Below are positions 1-10,461 of a stretch of 64,000 nt of DNA, piece by piece. The notes beneath the pieces were generated by a model. It had not been told where the DNA came from. It searched no databases and saw nothing but the letters and a program-made list of their open reading frames with translations. The translations under genes were made by a program, and so were the position numbers. The stretch is from Salinarimonadaceae bacterium (GTDB lineage Bacteria > Pseudomonadota > Alphaproteobacteria > Rhizobiales > Beijerinckiaceae), in assembly GCA_007693435.1 (NCBI GenBank), contig REDO01000046.1:1-64000 (forward strand), given 5' to 3'. How positions within the stretch are numbered: position 1 is the first letter of the stretch; each line of letters starts with the position of its first letter.

Positions 1-278
1 GTCTCGTGCGGCAGCTTGCCCTTCTTGCGGATCGGCACGAAGCCGGCGGAGAGCTGGTGCGCCACGGCGCCGCCGAGAATGAACCCGCGCGCCTCGATGC
101 CGGCGATCTTGTCGACCTTGCCCCCGGCATAGGGCTGCACGAGCGCGTCCACCGACCGGCGGAAAGCGCGGGCGTCGCCGAGCAGCGTGGTGATGTCGCG
201 AAACATGATGCCGGGCTTGGGATAATCCGGAATCGTGCGGATCGCGGATTTCAGGATGATGTCGACGGGGGTTTCCAT
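1..278 (-). CDS. apt: Adenine phosphoribosyltransferase, N-terminal part (cut by window edge)
   Basis: Encodes the first 92 residues of a cytosolic purine-salvage enzyme that converts adenine and PRPP to AMP. The visible part carries the family sequences [24 protein letters not shown] and [11 protein letters not shown], the last being part of the flexible substrate loop. The PRPP-binding motif lies beyond the window. The start is the ATG at 278, preceded by a GAGGAG-like ribosome binding site. It lies 25 bases downstream of mtnP on the same strand, and MtnP releases adenine, the substrate of this enzyme, so the two probably form a salvage operon. Identification is secure; only the C-terminal half is unseen. 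Confidence 0.93.
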   Translation of the reverse strand, partial: METPVDIILKSAIRTIPDYPKPGIMFRDITTLLGDARAFRRSVDALVQPYAGGKVDKIAGIEARGFILGGAVAHQLSAGFVPIRKKGKLPHE

Positions 279-303
279 CGGCTGTCTCTCTCCTCGGATC
301 GGG

Positions 304-1182
304 TCAGGCGCGGTTGAGGACGCGGCCCGCCACCGCGTCGAGCTTGGCGACGAGGGCGGGGTCGCGGACATGGGGCGCCGTCATGATCGCGACTTCGAGC
401 GCGTCATGCGAGCCGTGCGGGCAAGGCTCGCGCTCGGCCGGGAAGTCACGAGCGAGCCGCGCCACGAGCCGCGCGGCCTTCTCGGCGTTCTCGCGCACGA
501 CCTTGATGACGGCCGCGACGTCGACCGCGCCGTGATCGGGATGCCAGCAATCGTAATCGGTGACCATCGCCACGGTGGCGTAGGTGATCTCGGCCTCGCG
601 GGCGAGCTTGGCCTCTGGCATGTTCGTCATGCCGATCACGTCGTAGCCCATCCCCTTGTAGGTCATCGATTCGGCGTAGCTCGAAAATTGCGGCCCTTCC
701 ATGCAGACGTAGGTTCCATCGCGCACGTGATCGACGCGTTCGGCTTCCGCCGCTTGCGCGAGGCGCTCCTTGAGCCGCGCGCCGACCGGATGCGCCATCG
801 AGACATGCGCGACGCAGCCCGCGCCGAAGAACGAGGATTCGCGCTTGTGGGTGCGATCGACGAACTGGTCCACGAGCACGAAGAGGCCGGGGTGCAGCTC
901 CTCCCTGAACGAGCCGCAGGCGGAGAGCGACACGATGTCGGTGACGCCCGCGCGCTTCATCGCGTCGATATTGGCGCGGTAGTTGATGTCGGAGGGCGAC
1001 AGGCGGTGGCCGCGGCCGTGCCGGGGCAGAAAGACGACCTGCGTGTCGCCGATGCGTCCGAAGCGCAACGCGTCCGACGGCTCGCCCCAGGGCGAGGCGA
1101 CGCGCTCCTCGCGGATATCCTCCATGCCGGGCAGGTCATAGACGCCCGACCCGCCGATCACCCCGAGCACCGCCTTCGCCAT
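304..1182 (-). CDS. mtnP: S-methyl-5'-thioadenosine phosphorylase
   Basis: A 292-residue nucleoside phosphorylase that splits methylthioadenosine with phosphate into adenine and 5-methylthioribose-1-phosphate, in the polyamine and methionine salvage route. Visible family features are the N-terminal IGGSGVYD phosphate-binding segment, [15 protein letters not shown], the SLSACGSF strand, [11 protein letters not shown] and [15 protein letters not shown], which fit MtnP better than purine nucleoside phosphorylase. Length is typical. The ATG at 1182 has a good AAGGAGA site just upstream. It is followed by apt, which uses the adenine product. The upstream cytochrome operon is separated from it by a terminator. 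Confidence 0.93.
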   Translation of the reverse strand: MAKAVLGVIGGSGVYDLPGMEDIREERVASPWGEPSDALRFGRIGDTQVVFLPRHGRGHRLSPSDINYRANIDAMKRAGVTDIVSLSACGSFREELHPGLFVLVDQFVDRTHKRESSFFGAGCVAHVSMAHPVGARLKERLAQAAEAERVDHVRDGTYVCMEGPQFSSYAESMTYKGMGYDVIGMTNMPEAKLAREAEITYATVAMVTDYDCWHPDHGAVDVAAVIKVVRENAEKAARLVARLARDFPAEREPCPHGSHDALEVAIMTAPHVRDPALVAKLDAVAGRVLNRA

Positions 1183-1268
1183 TCCGGCTCTCCTTCGTCA
1201 GTCTTTTCCCGCACCCTTGATGCCCCGGCGAGTAGCCGCGTCGCAAGGCGCCGCGCGGTCATATCGAT

Positions 1269-1295
1269 GAAAAAAGGCCCCCGAAGGGGCCTTTC
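1269..1295 (-). terminator. Rho-independent terminator after the cytochrome bc1 operon
   Basis: On the minus strand an AAGGCCCC arm pairs with GGGGGCCTT across a TTC loop and is followed directly by a run of Ts. It lies about 50 bases past the cytochrome c1 stop codon and before mtnP, so it ends the petABC transcript. Confidence 0.85.
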
Positions 1296-1343
1296 GACGT
1301 TGCTGCCGGCGCATGCGCCGCGTTTCCGGGCGCGAAGCCGGAA

Positions 1344-2201
1344 TTACGCGTTCTGCTCGTTGAGACGGCCCCAGATCTTCTTCTTGGTGAAGTAGAGCAG
1401 ACCCGCGAAGACGATCAGAAACATCATCACCTGGAAGCCGATGCGCTTGCGCTCCTCGAGATGGGGCTCAGCCGTCCACATCAGGAAGGCGGTCACGTCC
1501 TTGGCGTATTGATCGACAGTCTCCGGAGCGGTCGGGCCGTCGGCGCCTTCCGGCGTATAGGAGATCTGGCCATCCTGAAGCACGTTCGGCATCGCGATGA
1601 TGTTGCCGGGGTAATATTCGTTGTAGTGACCGCCAGGCGGGACATCGAAGCCTTCCGGCGGATCGACGTAGCCCTTGAGAAGAGCGACGATGTAATCCAC
1701 GCCGTTCTCGTTGTAGAGCGTGAACGCGTCGGTGATGAACCAGGGGAAGCCGCGATAATAGGTGCGCGCCTTCGCCATGACCGAGAGGTCCGGCGGGGCC
1801 TTGCCGGCGTTCGCGGCGGCCGCCTGGGCGTAGTTCTCGAAGGGGTTCGGCCAGCGATCGGCGAGACGGGCGGGACGCTCGAACATCGCGCCCGAATCGT
1901 CGGGACCGTCCATGACCATGTATTCGGCCGCGAGCGCCTCGACCTGGCCGATCGAGAATTCCGGACCGCCCGGCTGCGCGAAGTTGCGGAAAGCGACCTT
2001 GTCGAGCCCGTGGCAGGCCGCGCAGGCCTCTCGGAACACCTTGAAGCCGCGCTGCACCTGGTCGCGGTCGAACCCGCCGAAGGGGCCGGAGAAGGACCAG
2101 TCGTAGCGCGGCGGCGAGATCGAGGGCGCGGCCAGCGCAACCCCCGCAGGACCCGCGAGGACGGCGGCGAGAGCACCGGCGATGATGAGGGTCTTCTTCA
2201 T
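1344..2201 (-). CDS. petC: Cytochrome c1 of the bc1 complex
   Basis: A 285-residue c-type haem subunit of ubiquinol:cytochrome c reductase that passes electrons from the Rieske centre to cytochrome c on the periplasmic side. It begins with a Sec signal peptide (residues 1-24, ending VALA). The haem-binding CAACH motif is at residues 60-64, and an MPNVLQ segment further on is a likely axial methionine region. A single C-terminal membrane helix (about 252-270) followed by KKKIWGR anchors it. The open frame continues far upstream through petB in another frame, but the ATG at 2201 with the signal peptide is the convincing start. It is a separate gene here, not fused to cytochrome b as in fbcH. 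Confidence 0.95.
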   Translation of the reverse strand: MKKTLIIAGALAAVLAGPAGVALAAPSISPPRYDWSFSGPFGGFDRDQVQRGFKVFREACAACHGLDKVAFRNFAQPGGPEFSIGQVEALAAEYMVMDGPDDSGAMFERPARLADRWPNPFENYAQAAAANAGKAPPDLSVMAKARTYYRGFPWFITDAFTLYNENGVDYIVALLKGYVDPPEGFDVPPGGHYNEYYPGNIIAMPNVLQDGQISYTPEGADGPTAPETVDQYAKDVTAFLMWTAEPHLEERKRIGFQVMMFLIVFAGLLYFTKKKIWGRLNEQNA

Positions 2202-2293
2202 TGTCAACGAACCCTGTTTCAAACTGTCCCGTCGGAACCGCGCCCCGCATGGACGCGGTCGATGGCCGGCGCCAGGGCGCCGGCGCTCATGTT

Positions 2294-3577
2294 TCACTCG
2301 GCCTGCGCCTTTGAGGCGGCGCCTGCGGGCGTTCCGGCCCCGCCCTTGCCTGCATCCTTGCCCAGAACCGATTCGGCGATCGAGTTCGGCAACGGCTTGG
2401 GCGTCTCGAAGATGCCGAGCAGCGGCAGCACGATCAGGAAATGCGCGAAATAGGCGAAGGTCAGGATCTGCGCGGCCACGACATAGCCGCCCTCGGCCGG
2501 CATGGCGCCGAGATAGCCCAGACCGATGCAGACCGCGACGAAGACCCAGAAGAACACCTTGTACATCGGGCGGTAGACGCCGGAGCGGACGCGCGAGGTG
2601 TCGAGCCACGGCAGGAACGCGAGGATCGCGATCGAGGCGAACATGGCGATGACGCCGAGCAGCGCGTTCGGGATGGCGCGCAGGATCGCGTAATACGGCA
2701 GAAAGTACCATTCCGGAACGATGTGGGCGGGCGTCACCGACGGGTTTGCCGGCACGTAGTTGTCGGCGTGGCCGAGATAGTTCGGCAGGTAGAAGACGAA
2801 CCAGGCCAGCACGATGAAGAAGAGCACGGCCGAGAAGGAGTCCTTCACGGTCATGTAGGGATGGAAGGGCACCGCGTCCTTGTCCGACTTGATCGGGATG
2901 CCGGTCGGATTGTTGTTGCCCGGAACGTGCAGCGCCCAGACGTGGAGCATGACCACGCCGAAGATCATGAAGGGCAGGAGGTAGTGCAGCGAGAAGAACC
3001 GGTTGAGGGTCGGGTTGCCGACCGAGTAGCCGCCCCAGAGGAAGGTGACGACGGTTTCGCCGACGACCGGGATGACCGAGAACAGGTTCGTGATGACGGT
3101 CGCGGCCCAGAAGGACATCTGGCCCCAGGGCAGCACGTAGCCCATGAAGGCGGTGGCCATCATCAGGAGCAGGATGATCACGCCGAGGATCCAGAGCACC
3201 TCGCGCGGGGCCTTGTAGGAGCCGTAATAGAGGCCGCGGAAGATGTGGATATAGACGGCTGCGAAGAAGAACGACGCGCCGTTGGCGTGCAGGTAGCGCA
3301 TCAGCCAGCCGTAATTCACGTCGCGCATGATGTGCTCGACGGAGGCGAAAGCCATGTCGGCATGCGGCGTGTAGTGCATCGCGAGCACGATGCCCGTGAC
3401 GATCTGGATGACCAGCAGCATCGTCAGGATGGCGCCGAAGGTCCACATATAGTTGAGATTGCGCGGCACCGGATAGGCCACGAAGGACGAATGCACCAGG
3501 CCGATGATCGGCAGGCGGCTTTCAAGCCACTTCGCGGCGGCGCTCTTGGGAACGTAGGTGGGAGTGTGCGTGCTCAT
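2294..3577 (-). CDS. petB: Cytochrome b of the bc1 complex
   Basis: A 427-residue, multi-helix membrane subunit that carries both b haems and forms the quinol-oxidising and quinone-reducing sites. The bis-histidine haem ligands lie in the second and fourth helices (segments around [27 protein letters not shown] and MLHVWALH). The Qo-site PEWY motif is present as [13 protein letters not shown]. The C-terminus ends in an Ala/Gly/Lys-rich tail of about 30 residues beyond the usual core. It is the middle gene of petA-petB-petC, 60 bases after petA and 92 bases before petC. Confidence 0.96.
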   Translation of the reverse strand: MSTHTPTYVPKSAAAKWLESRLPIIGLVHSSFVAYPVPRNLNYMWTFGAILTMLLVIQIVTGIVLAMHYTPHADMAFASVEHIMRDVNYGWLMRYLHANGASFFFAAVYIHIFRGLYYGSYKAPREVLWILGVIILLLMMATAFMGYVLPWGQMSFWAATVITNLFSVIPVVGETVVTFLWGGYSVGNPTLNRFFSLHYLLPFMIFGVVMLHVWALHVPGNNNPTGIPIKSDKDAVPFHPYMTVKDSFSAVLFFIVLAWFVFYLPNYLGHADNYVPANPSVTPAHIVPEWYFLPYYAILRAIPNALLGVIAMFASIAILAFLPWLDTSRVRSGVYRPMYKVFFWVFVAVCIGLGYLGAMPAEGGYVVAAQILTFAYFAHFLIVLPLLGIFETPKPLPNSIAESVLGKDAGKGGAGTPAGAASKAQAE

Positions 3578-3637
3578 GTCTCTCGCCTGCTTTGACCTTT
3601 GGCTCGCCCCGGGGAGGAGCGTGCGATCGCGACGGCC

Positions 3638-4174
3638 TCAGCCTTCGCCGATGACGATGCGGGTGTCCTCGACGAAGGTGTATGGGGGAACCGGCAGGTT
3701 TATCGGCGCCGGGCCGCTGCGGATGCGGCCGGACGTATCGAAGACCGAGCCGTGGCAGGGGCAGAACCAGCCGCGATAGGCGCCCTGGAAGTCGAGCGGC
3801 ACGCAGCCGAGATGGGTGCAGTTGCCGTAGATGATCAGCCACTCGTCTTTTCCGGCGACGACGCGGTCCTCGTCGGCTTCCGGATCGGGCAGGCTGGCGA
3901 GCGTCACGTCGCGCGCGGCGGCGATTTCATCGGCCGTGCGATGGCGCACGAAAATCAGCTTGCCGCGCCAGAACAGCTTGACGATCTGTCCCTCGACGAT
4001 AGGCGAGAGGTCAAGTTCGACCGGCGCGCCGGCCGCGACGGTCGCGGCGTCGGGCGCCATCTGCGACACGAACGGCCAGGCGAGCGCGCCGACGCCGATC
4101 GCGCCGACCGCTCCGGTCGCGATGAAGAGAAAGTCACGCCTTGTCGGCTCTGCGGTCGTGGTGGTCTCGGCCAC
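3638..4174 (-). CDS. petA: Rieske iron-sulfur subunit of the bc1 complex
   Basis: A 178-residue [2Fe-2S] protein that takes electrons from quinol. The cluster ligands are visible in CTHLGC (residues 119-124) and CPCHGS (138-143). The N-terminus has a twin-arginine signal-anchor, TRRDFLF followed by a hydrophobic helix, as usual for Rieske subunits that keep it as membrane anchor. The frame is open to 4483, but the upstream part does not look like protein. I place the start at the GTG at 4174, with a GGGAGA site 8 bases before it, which gives the normal family length. First gene of the petABC operon. Confidence 0.94.
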   Translation of the reverse strand: MAETTTTAEPTRRDFLFIATGAVGAIGVGALAWPFVSQMAPDAATVAAGAPVELDLSPIVEGQIVKLFWRGKLIFVRHRTADEIAAARDVTLASLPDPEADEDRVVAGKDEWLIIYGNCTHLGCVPLDFQGAYRGWFCPCHGSVFDTSGRIRSGPAPINLPVPPYTFVEDTRIVIGEG

Positions 4175-4433
4175 TGCACTCTCCCGGCAAATTGTTTCCA
4201 AACACACGGCGGGCTTCGCCGGCTTACGGACGTCGACCCCGAGGGACCATCCGCCGCGCGGGAGCGCGGCATTCGCCATTCGAGCAAATGCACCAGCCCC
4301 CGTGCGCCGGCAATGCGACCCGGCGTCGCCACGCGCGCGGTCTTTGACACGCTCGCGCTTTCCTGTCCATAGCTCAGGTCGCTTGGCCCGGTCCAGATTT
4401 TCCGAATTCGAATTAAGCGGCGACCGCTCCGGC

Positions 4434-6266
<1,833 letters not shown>

Positions 6267-6345
6267 CGTTTTTGTCCTTCATCGGCTCTCGCCCGCGGGT
6301 TCGCAGGCTCTTGACGCAAATACTCCGGCGGCGGAAACACCCGCC

Positions 6346-6804
6346 ATGCGCCTTGTTCTTTTCCAGCCCGACATCCCGCAGAACACCGGTACGATGATCC
6401 GGCTCGCAGCCTGTCTCGGCGTCGCAGTCGATATCGTGGAGCCTGCGGGCTTCGACGTGTCCGACCGGAATTTCCGGCGATCCGGCATGGACTATCTGGA
6501 CCGCGTCGAGATCATTCGCCACCCCTCGTGGCGCGCTTTCGAGGAATGGCGGCGAGAAAAGCGCCTGCGCCTCGTGCTCGCGACCACGCGCGGCGCGACG
6601 CCCTACTTCGATTTCTCCTTCGGTCCGGGGGACGCGATCGTCATGGGGCGGGAATCGACAGGCGCTCCGGACTATTTGCACGAGGCGGCGCAAGCGCGGG
6701 TGCGCGTGCCGCTGCGCTCGGACATGCGTTCCCTGAACGTCGCCGTGAGCGCCGGGATGATCCTCGGCGAGGCGCTGCGTCAGATAAAGGGATTTCCGGA
6801 TTAG
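6346..6804 (+). CDS. trmL: tRNA (cytidine(34)-2'-O)-methyltransferase
   Basis: A 152-residue SpoU/SPOUT-class RNA methyltransferase expected to 2'-O-methylate the wobble base of certain leucine tRNAs with S-adenosylmethionine. The hallmarks are QPDIPQNTGTMIRLAACLG at the start, GRESTGAPD in the middle, and the knot-forming SLNVAVSAGMIL near the end. I use the ATG at 6346 because the family begins MRLVLFQPDIPQN; the frame is open further upstream without homology-like sequence. Length matches TrmL (about 150 residues). It points toward a tRNA-Val gene, which is on the other strand. Confidence 0.93.
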   Translation: MRLVLFQPDIPQNTGTMIRLAACLGVAVDIVEPAGFDVSDRNFRRSGMDYLDRVEIIRHPSWRAFEEWRREKRLRLVLATTRGATPYFDFSFGPGDAIVMGRESTGAPDYLHEAAQARVRVPLRSDMRSLNVAVSAGMILGEALRQIKGFPD

Positions 6805-6819
6805 TTCGGAGCGGGAAGA

Positions 6820-6894
6820 TGGTGGGCGCGACAGGGATTGAACCTGTGACCCTTCGCGTGTGAAGCGAATGCTCTCCCGCTGAGCTACGCGCCC
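6820..6894 (-). tRNA. tRNA-Val (anticodon CAC)
   Basis: Read on the minus strand it folds as a full cloverleaf: a 7-bp GGGCGCG/CGCGCCC acceptor stem, a GCTC/GAGC D arm, a TTCGC/GCGAA anticodon stem with loop TTCACAC (anticodon CAC, reading GTG) and an ACAGG/CCTGT T arm with loop TTCAATC. The discriminator is A and the CCA end is encoded, giving 75 bases. A good promoter sits immediately upstream. Confidence 0.95.
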
Positions 6895-6905
6895 TTGAGG
6901 CGGCG

Positions 6906-6934
6906 TTGTTATGTCGGCGGGGCTCCGGCGTCAA
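6906..6934 (-). promoter_or_regulatory. Sigma-70 type promoter of the tRNA-Val gene
   Basis: On the minus strand TTGACG (-35) is followed after exactly 17 bases by TAACAA (-10), with the tRNA 5' end 11 bases further on. The spacing and both boxes fit a housekeeping promoter. Confidence 0.75.
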
Positions 6935-7120
6935 GCTTCGTTTTGGCGGGCGATCGGGGGCGTCGACGTTTCGTTCACGCGATTCTGATATAGGGCGACA
7001 TTGTGGCGAATGGCGCTCCGGCGCATGATGCCACATGGGCAGCGCCGCCGCCGTCCGTTCCGGACGAGGCTTCAGTCGCCAGCCGGCAAATTTGGCCAAT
7101 AGAATTGTTGCGAGGACGCG

Positions 7121-7693
7121 ATGCGCTTGTTGATGAATTCTCTGATGGCCGCAGCGTTGGGAGTGCTGCTGCACGCCGGCGCCGCGCAGGCCTTTCCGAC
7201 CGGCTGGATCCACCCCGGCGACATGGATGCGCGCGGGTTCTCCATGGCGTCTTCCGTGCCGCGGCAGGAGGTGCGCTACGAGACGAACCTGCCCGCCGGC
7301 ACGATCGTCATCTCCAATTCCGAGCGCCGGCTCTACCTCGTCCTCGGCAACAACCGCGCCATCCGCTACGGCGTGGGCGTCGGCCGTCCCGGCTTCTCCT
7401 GGACCGGCACGAACACGATCACGATGAAGCGCGAATGGCCGGACTGGCGCCCGCCCGCATCGATGCGCCGCCGCCAGCCCGACCTGCCGACCTTCATGGC
7501 GGGCGGGCCCAACAATCCGCTGGGCGCGCGCGCCCTCTATATCGGCAGCACGCTCTACCGCATTCACGGCTCGAACGAGCCGCACACGATCGGCGATGCG
7601 GTCTCCTCAGGCTGCATCCGCATGACCAATCAGGACGTGGAGCATCTCTACGAGCGCGTCCGCGTCGGCGCCCGGGTCATCGTTCGGAACTGA
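7121..7693 (+). CDS. L,D-transpeptidase (YkuD domain), exported
   Basis: A 190-residue periplasmic protein with a Sec signal peptide (residues 1-22, ending AAQA). It carries a YkuD catalytic domain in the C-terminal two thirds. The active-site motif reads HGSNEP, then SSGCIRM, with Cys165 as the nucleophile. Such enzymes form 3-3 peptidoglycan cross-links or attach proteins to peptidoglycan; which of these cannot be told here. Length is typical of the small ErfK/YbiS-like group common in rhizobia. Its 3' end overlaps the convergent membrane-protein gene by 17 bases. Confidence 0.9.
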   Translation: MRLLMNSLMAAALGVLLHAGAAQAFPTGWIHPGDMDARGFSMASSVPRQEVRYETNLPAGTIVISNSERRLYLVLGNNRAIRYGVGVGRPGFSWTGTNTITMKREWPDWRPPASMRRRQPDLPTFMAGGPNNPLGARALYIGSTLYRIHGSNEPHTIGDAVSSGCIRMTNQDVEHLYERVRVGARVIVRN

Positions 7694-8186
7694 ACCTCCG
7701 CCCGTGCAGGAACGCCGCCCCGGCGATCGCGGCGACGATCGTCGGAGCCGGCCACGGCCAGAGATAGGACGGGCCGAAGACGACGATGTAGGCGGCCGCG
7801 ACGAAGGTCCGGTACGCGAGATAGCGGACGCCGTGCGCGTCCGGATGATCGAAGAAGGCCGCTATCTCGCCGGCGTTGAGCTGGATCGAGAAGCATAAGG
7901 CCAGCGCTCCGACAAAGCCGGGGGCGGCAAGGACGAGACTCCCGGCCGCGAGCCCGCCCCGGCCCAGGCGCGGCGCGAGAATCGCGCAGAGCGCCATCGC
8001 CACGAGCGCCGCGAGCGCCCCGGCCCCGCCGAACACGGCGACGAGCGCCTGCGTGCGTTCGTTGATCGGCTCCCCTCGCTCCAGAACGCGCAAGTAAGCC
8101 GCGATCGCGGCGAAGCCCCCGCAGAACGCGACGCCCGCCGCGAGGGCGAGCGGACGCGTCCGCCGCAGCGCCTCGCGCGCCCTCAT
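7677..8186 (-). CDS. Small multi-pass membrane protein, function unknown
   Basis: A 169-residue hydrophobic protein with about four to five predicted membrane helices: around residues 12-30, 45-63, 72-90, 118-138 and 142-158. I do not recognise a named family. The start ATG at 8186 overlaps the rpe stop codon as ATGA, so it is almost certainly translated with rpe. The frame continues upstream through rpe only as a shadow. No catalytic motif is visible. The basic C-terminus (GRRFSSER) suggests a cytoplasmic end. Confidence 0.7.
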   Translation of the reverse strand: MRAREALRRTRPLALAAGVAFCGGFAAIAAYLRVLERGEPINERTQALVAVFGGAGALAALVAMALCAILAPRLGRGGLAAGSLVLAAPGFVGALALCFSIQLNAGEIAAFFDHPDAHGVRYLAYRTFVAAAYIVVFGPSYLWPWPAPTIVAAIAGAAFLHGRRFSSER

Positions 8187-8860
8187 CCGCGCGCAGCCTC
8201 GGCGGCGGAACGGATCGCGGCGATGTTCGAAGCATAGGCTCCTGCGCCGCCCTTGAAGGCGGCGGAGCCCGCGACGAGCACGTTCGCGCCGGCGGCCGCG
8301 ACGAGCGGCGCGGTCTGCGGCGTCACCCCGCCATCCACCTCGATCTCGATCGGACGGTCGCCGATCATCGCCTTCACCCGAGCGACCTTGCCGCAAACGC
8401 TCTCGATGAAGGCCTGGCCGCCGAAGCCCGGATTGACCGTCATCAGAAGCACCATGTCGACCATGTCGAGCAACGGCTCGACGGCGCTTTCGTGCGTGCC
8501 CGGATTGAGCGCGATCCCGGCCTTCTTGCCGAGCGCCCGGATCGCCTGCAGCGAGCGGTGGACATGCGGCCCGGCTTCGGCATGGACGCTGATCAGGTCG
8601 GCGCCCGCTTCCGCGAAGGCCTCGAGATAGGGGTCGGCCGGCGCGATCATCAGATGCACGTCGAAGAACTTGTCTGTCGCCGGCCGGATCGCCTTCACCA
8701 CGGCGGGGCCGAAGGTGATGTTGGGCACGAAATGCCCGTCCATCACGTCGATATGCACCCAGTCGCCGCCGGCCTCCATGACGCTCGCCACTTCCGCGCC
8801 GAGGCGCGCGAAATCGGCGGAGAGGATCGAAGGGGCGATGCGAAGCGGGAACGCTGACAT
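8183..8860 (-). CDS. rpe: Ribulose-phosphate 3-epimerase
   Basis: A 225-residue TIM-barrel metalloenzyme that interconverts ribulose-5-phosphate and xylulose-5-phosphate in the pentose phosphate or Calvin pathway. Family sequences are [13 protein letters not shown] at the start, the metal-binding [36 protein letters not shown] and EIEVDGGV, so the metal and phosphate-binding sites are all present. Length is typical. It is divergent from the MATE transporter gene and is followed by a small membrane-protein gene through an ATGA overlap. Confidence 0.95.
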   Translation of the reverse strand: MSAFPLRIAPSILSADFARLGAEVASVMEAGGDWVHIDVMDGHFVPNITFGPAVVKAIRPATDKFFDVHLMIAPADPYLEAFAEAGADLISVHAEAGPHVHRSLQAIRALGKKAGIALNPGTHESAVEPLLDMVDMVLLMTVNPGFGGQAFIESVCGKVARVKAMIGDRPIEIEVDGGVTPQTAPLVAAAGANVLVAGSAAFKGGAGAYASNIAAIRSAAEAARG

Positions 8861-9095
8861 GGGTAGGCACCGGTCTGTCGGGGGCGCGCGGAAGCCGCGC
8901 CTGCCTTTCGGGCGCTATCACGGAGCGCACGCTTCTGGCAACCGCCGGGAGCTACTTGCGGAGCGCTTGACGCCGCAGGCGCGCACGCCGACATAGCGTC
9001 CGGGGCCGGCGCCCCTTGGGAGATGGGTCCTGGACGCGGCGAAGAAGAACGACGGCGACGCGAATGCGCAGGCCCGCTTCGTCACGGGATCGACG

Positions 9096-10394
9096 TTGCG
9101 CCACGTCGTCGTGATGGCGGCGACGGGATCGGCGGGCGTGCTGGCGATCTTCTTCGTCGACTTCCTGTCGCTCGTCTACATCTCCTGGTTGGGTGACCCG
9201 ACCCTCACAGCGGGCGCCGGACTCGGCGCGATCGTCCTGTTCCTCGCCACCTCCGTGAATATCGGCCTGCTGATCGCCGTCGGCGCCCTCGTCTCGCGCG
9301 CGCTCGGCGCGGGACGGCGGGGCGAGGCGCGGCGCATCGCCGCGTCGTCTCTCGTCTGGTCAATGGCGACCGGCGCGCTTTGCGTAGCGATCATGCTGCC
9401 GCTTGCGCCGACCCTGCTCGCGCTTCTGGGCGCGCGCGGCGCGACGGCGGACGTCGCCATGCTCTATGTTTCGATCGTGCTGCCGACGAGCGTGGCGGTG
9501 GCGATCGGCATGGGATGCAGCGGCGTCCTGCGCGCGACAGCCGACGCGCGGCGCGCGATGAACCTCACGCTCTACGCGGCGGCGGGGGCGGCGATCCTCG
9601 ATCCGATTCTGATCTTCGGCCTCGATATGGGCGTCACCGGCGCGGCGATCGGAATGGCCGTCTCGCGGCTGATTTTCGCCGGTCTCGGCCTCTGGTACGT
9701 GATCGCCGTGCACGACATGATCGCGTGGCCGAGACGCGAGGACATGCTCGACCATTTTCGCCCGTACTTCGGCATCGCCGCGCCCGCGATCCTCGCCAAT
9801 CTCGCAACGCCGGTCGCGCTCATCTTCCTCGCGGCGGTGATCGGGCGTTTCGGCGACGAGGCGATCGCGGGAAACGCGGCGATCGAGCGCATCGTGCCGG
9901 TCGCCTTCGGCGGGCTGTTCGCGCTTTCGGGCGCGGTGGGGCCGATCATCGGGCAGAACCGGGGCGCCGGGCGCTTCGACCGCCTGCGCGCCATCCTGCG
10001 CGACAGCCTTCTCGTCAGCGCAGTATACGTGGGCGTCGTCTGGATCGGACTGGCCCTCGGGCGCAACGGCGTCGCGGCGCTGTTCGGCGCCTCGGGCGAG
10101 ACGCGGGACCTGATCGTCTTCTTCTGCCTCGTCTGCGGCCCGATCTGGTTCTTCAACGGCCTGCTCTTCGTCGCGAACGCCTCGTTCAACAATCTCGGCT
10201 TCCCGCTCTACTCGACCGCGTTCAACTGGGGACGGGCGACGATCGGCACGGCGCCGCTGGCGCTTCTGGGCGCGCATTTCGCCGGCCCGCAAGGCGCCAT
10301 CCTTGGGGCAGGCGTCGGCTCGGCCGCCTTCGGCGCGGCGGCGCTGCTCGTGGCCTTCGCGACGCTGCGCCGGTTGGAGCGCGAGCTGGCTTGA
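9096..10394 (+). CDS. MATE-family efflux transporter
   Basis: A transporter of about 432 residues with two halves of six predicted membrane helices, typical of the MATE (MatE/MatE) fold, which exports cationic compounds using an Na+ or H+ gradient. The substrate is unknown. The start is unusual. The coordinates begin at the first accepted start codon in frame, a TTG at 9096, but family-like sequence (ARFVTGSTLRHVVVM) begins upstream. The frame is open back to a TAG at 8994 without any ATG, GTG or TTG. A CTG at 9030 with GGGAGA six bases before it is the best true start, adding 22 residues. Confidence 0.85.
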   Translation: MRHVVVMAATGSAGVLAIFFVDFLSLVYISWLGDPTLTAGAGLGAIVLFLATSVNIGLLIAVGALVSRALGAGRRGEARRIAASSLVWSMATGALCVAIMLPLAPTLLALLGARGATADVAMLYVSIVLPTSVAVAIGMGCSGVLRATADARRAMNLTLYAAAGAAILDPILIFGLDMGVTGAAIGMAVSRLIFAGLGLWYVIAVHDMIAWPRREDMLDHFRPYFGIAAPAILANLATPVALIFLAAVIGRFGDEAIAGNAAIERIVPVAFGGLFALSGAVGPIIGQNRGAGRFDRLRAILRDSLLVSAVYVGVVWIGLALGRNGVAALFGASGETRDLIVFFCLVCGPIWFFNGLLFVANASFNNLGFPLYSTAFNWGRATIGTAPLALLGAHFAGPQGAILGAGVGSAAFGAAALLVAFATLRRLERELA

Positions 10395-10461
10395 GACGGC
10401 TTTGCCATCCTTCACGTCGAACCCTATGCTCAAGGTCGGGCGGAGCGAACGGAAGGCGGCC

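Noticed and set aside
2202-3446. N-terminal continuation of the cytochrome c1 frame, suggesting a fused or giant protein
   Set aside because: The upstream part is an out-of-frame shadow of petB. A proper signal peptide begins at the ATG at 2201.
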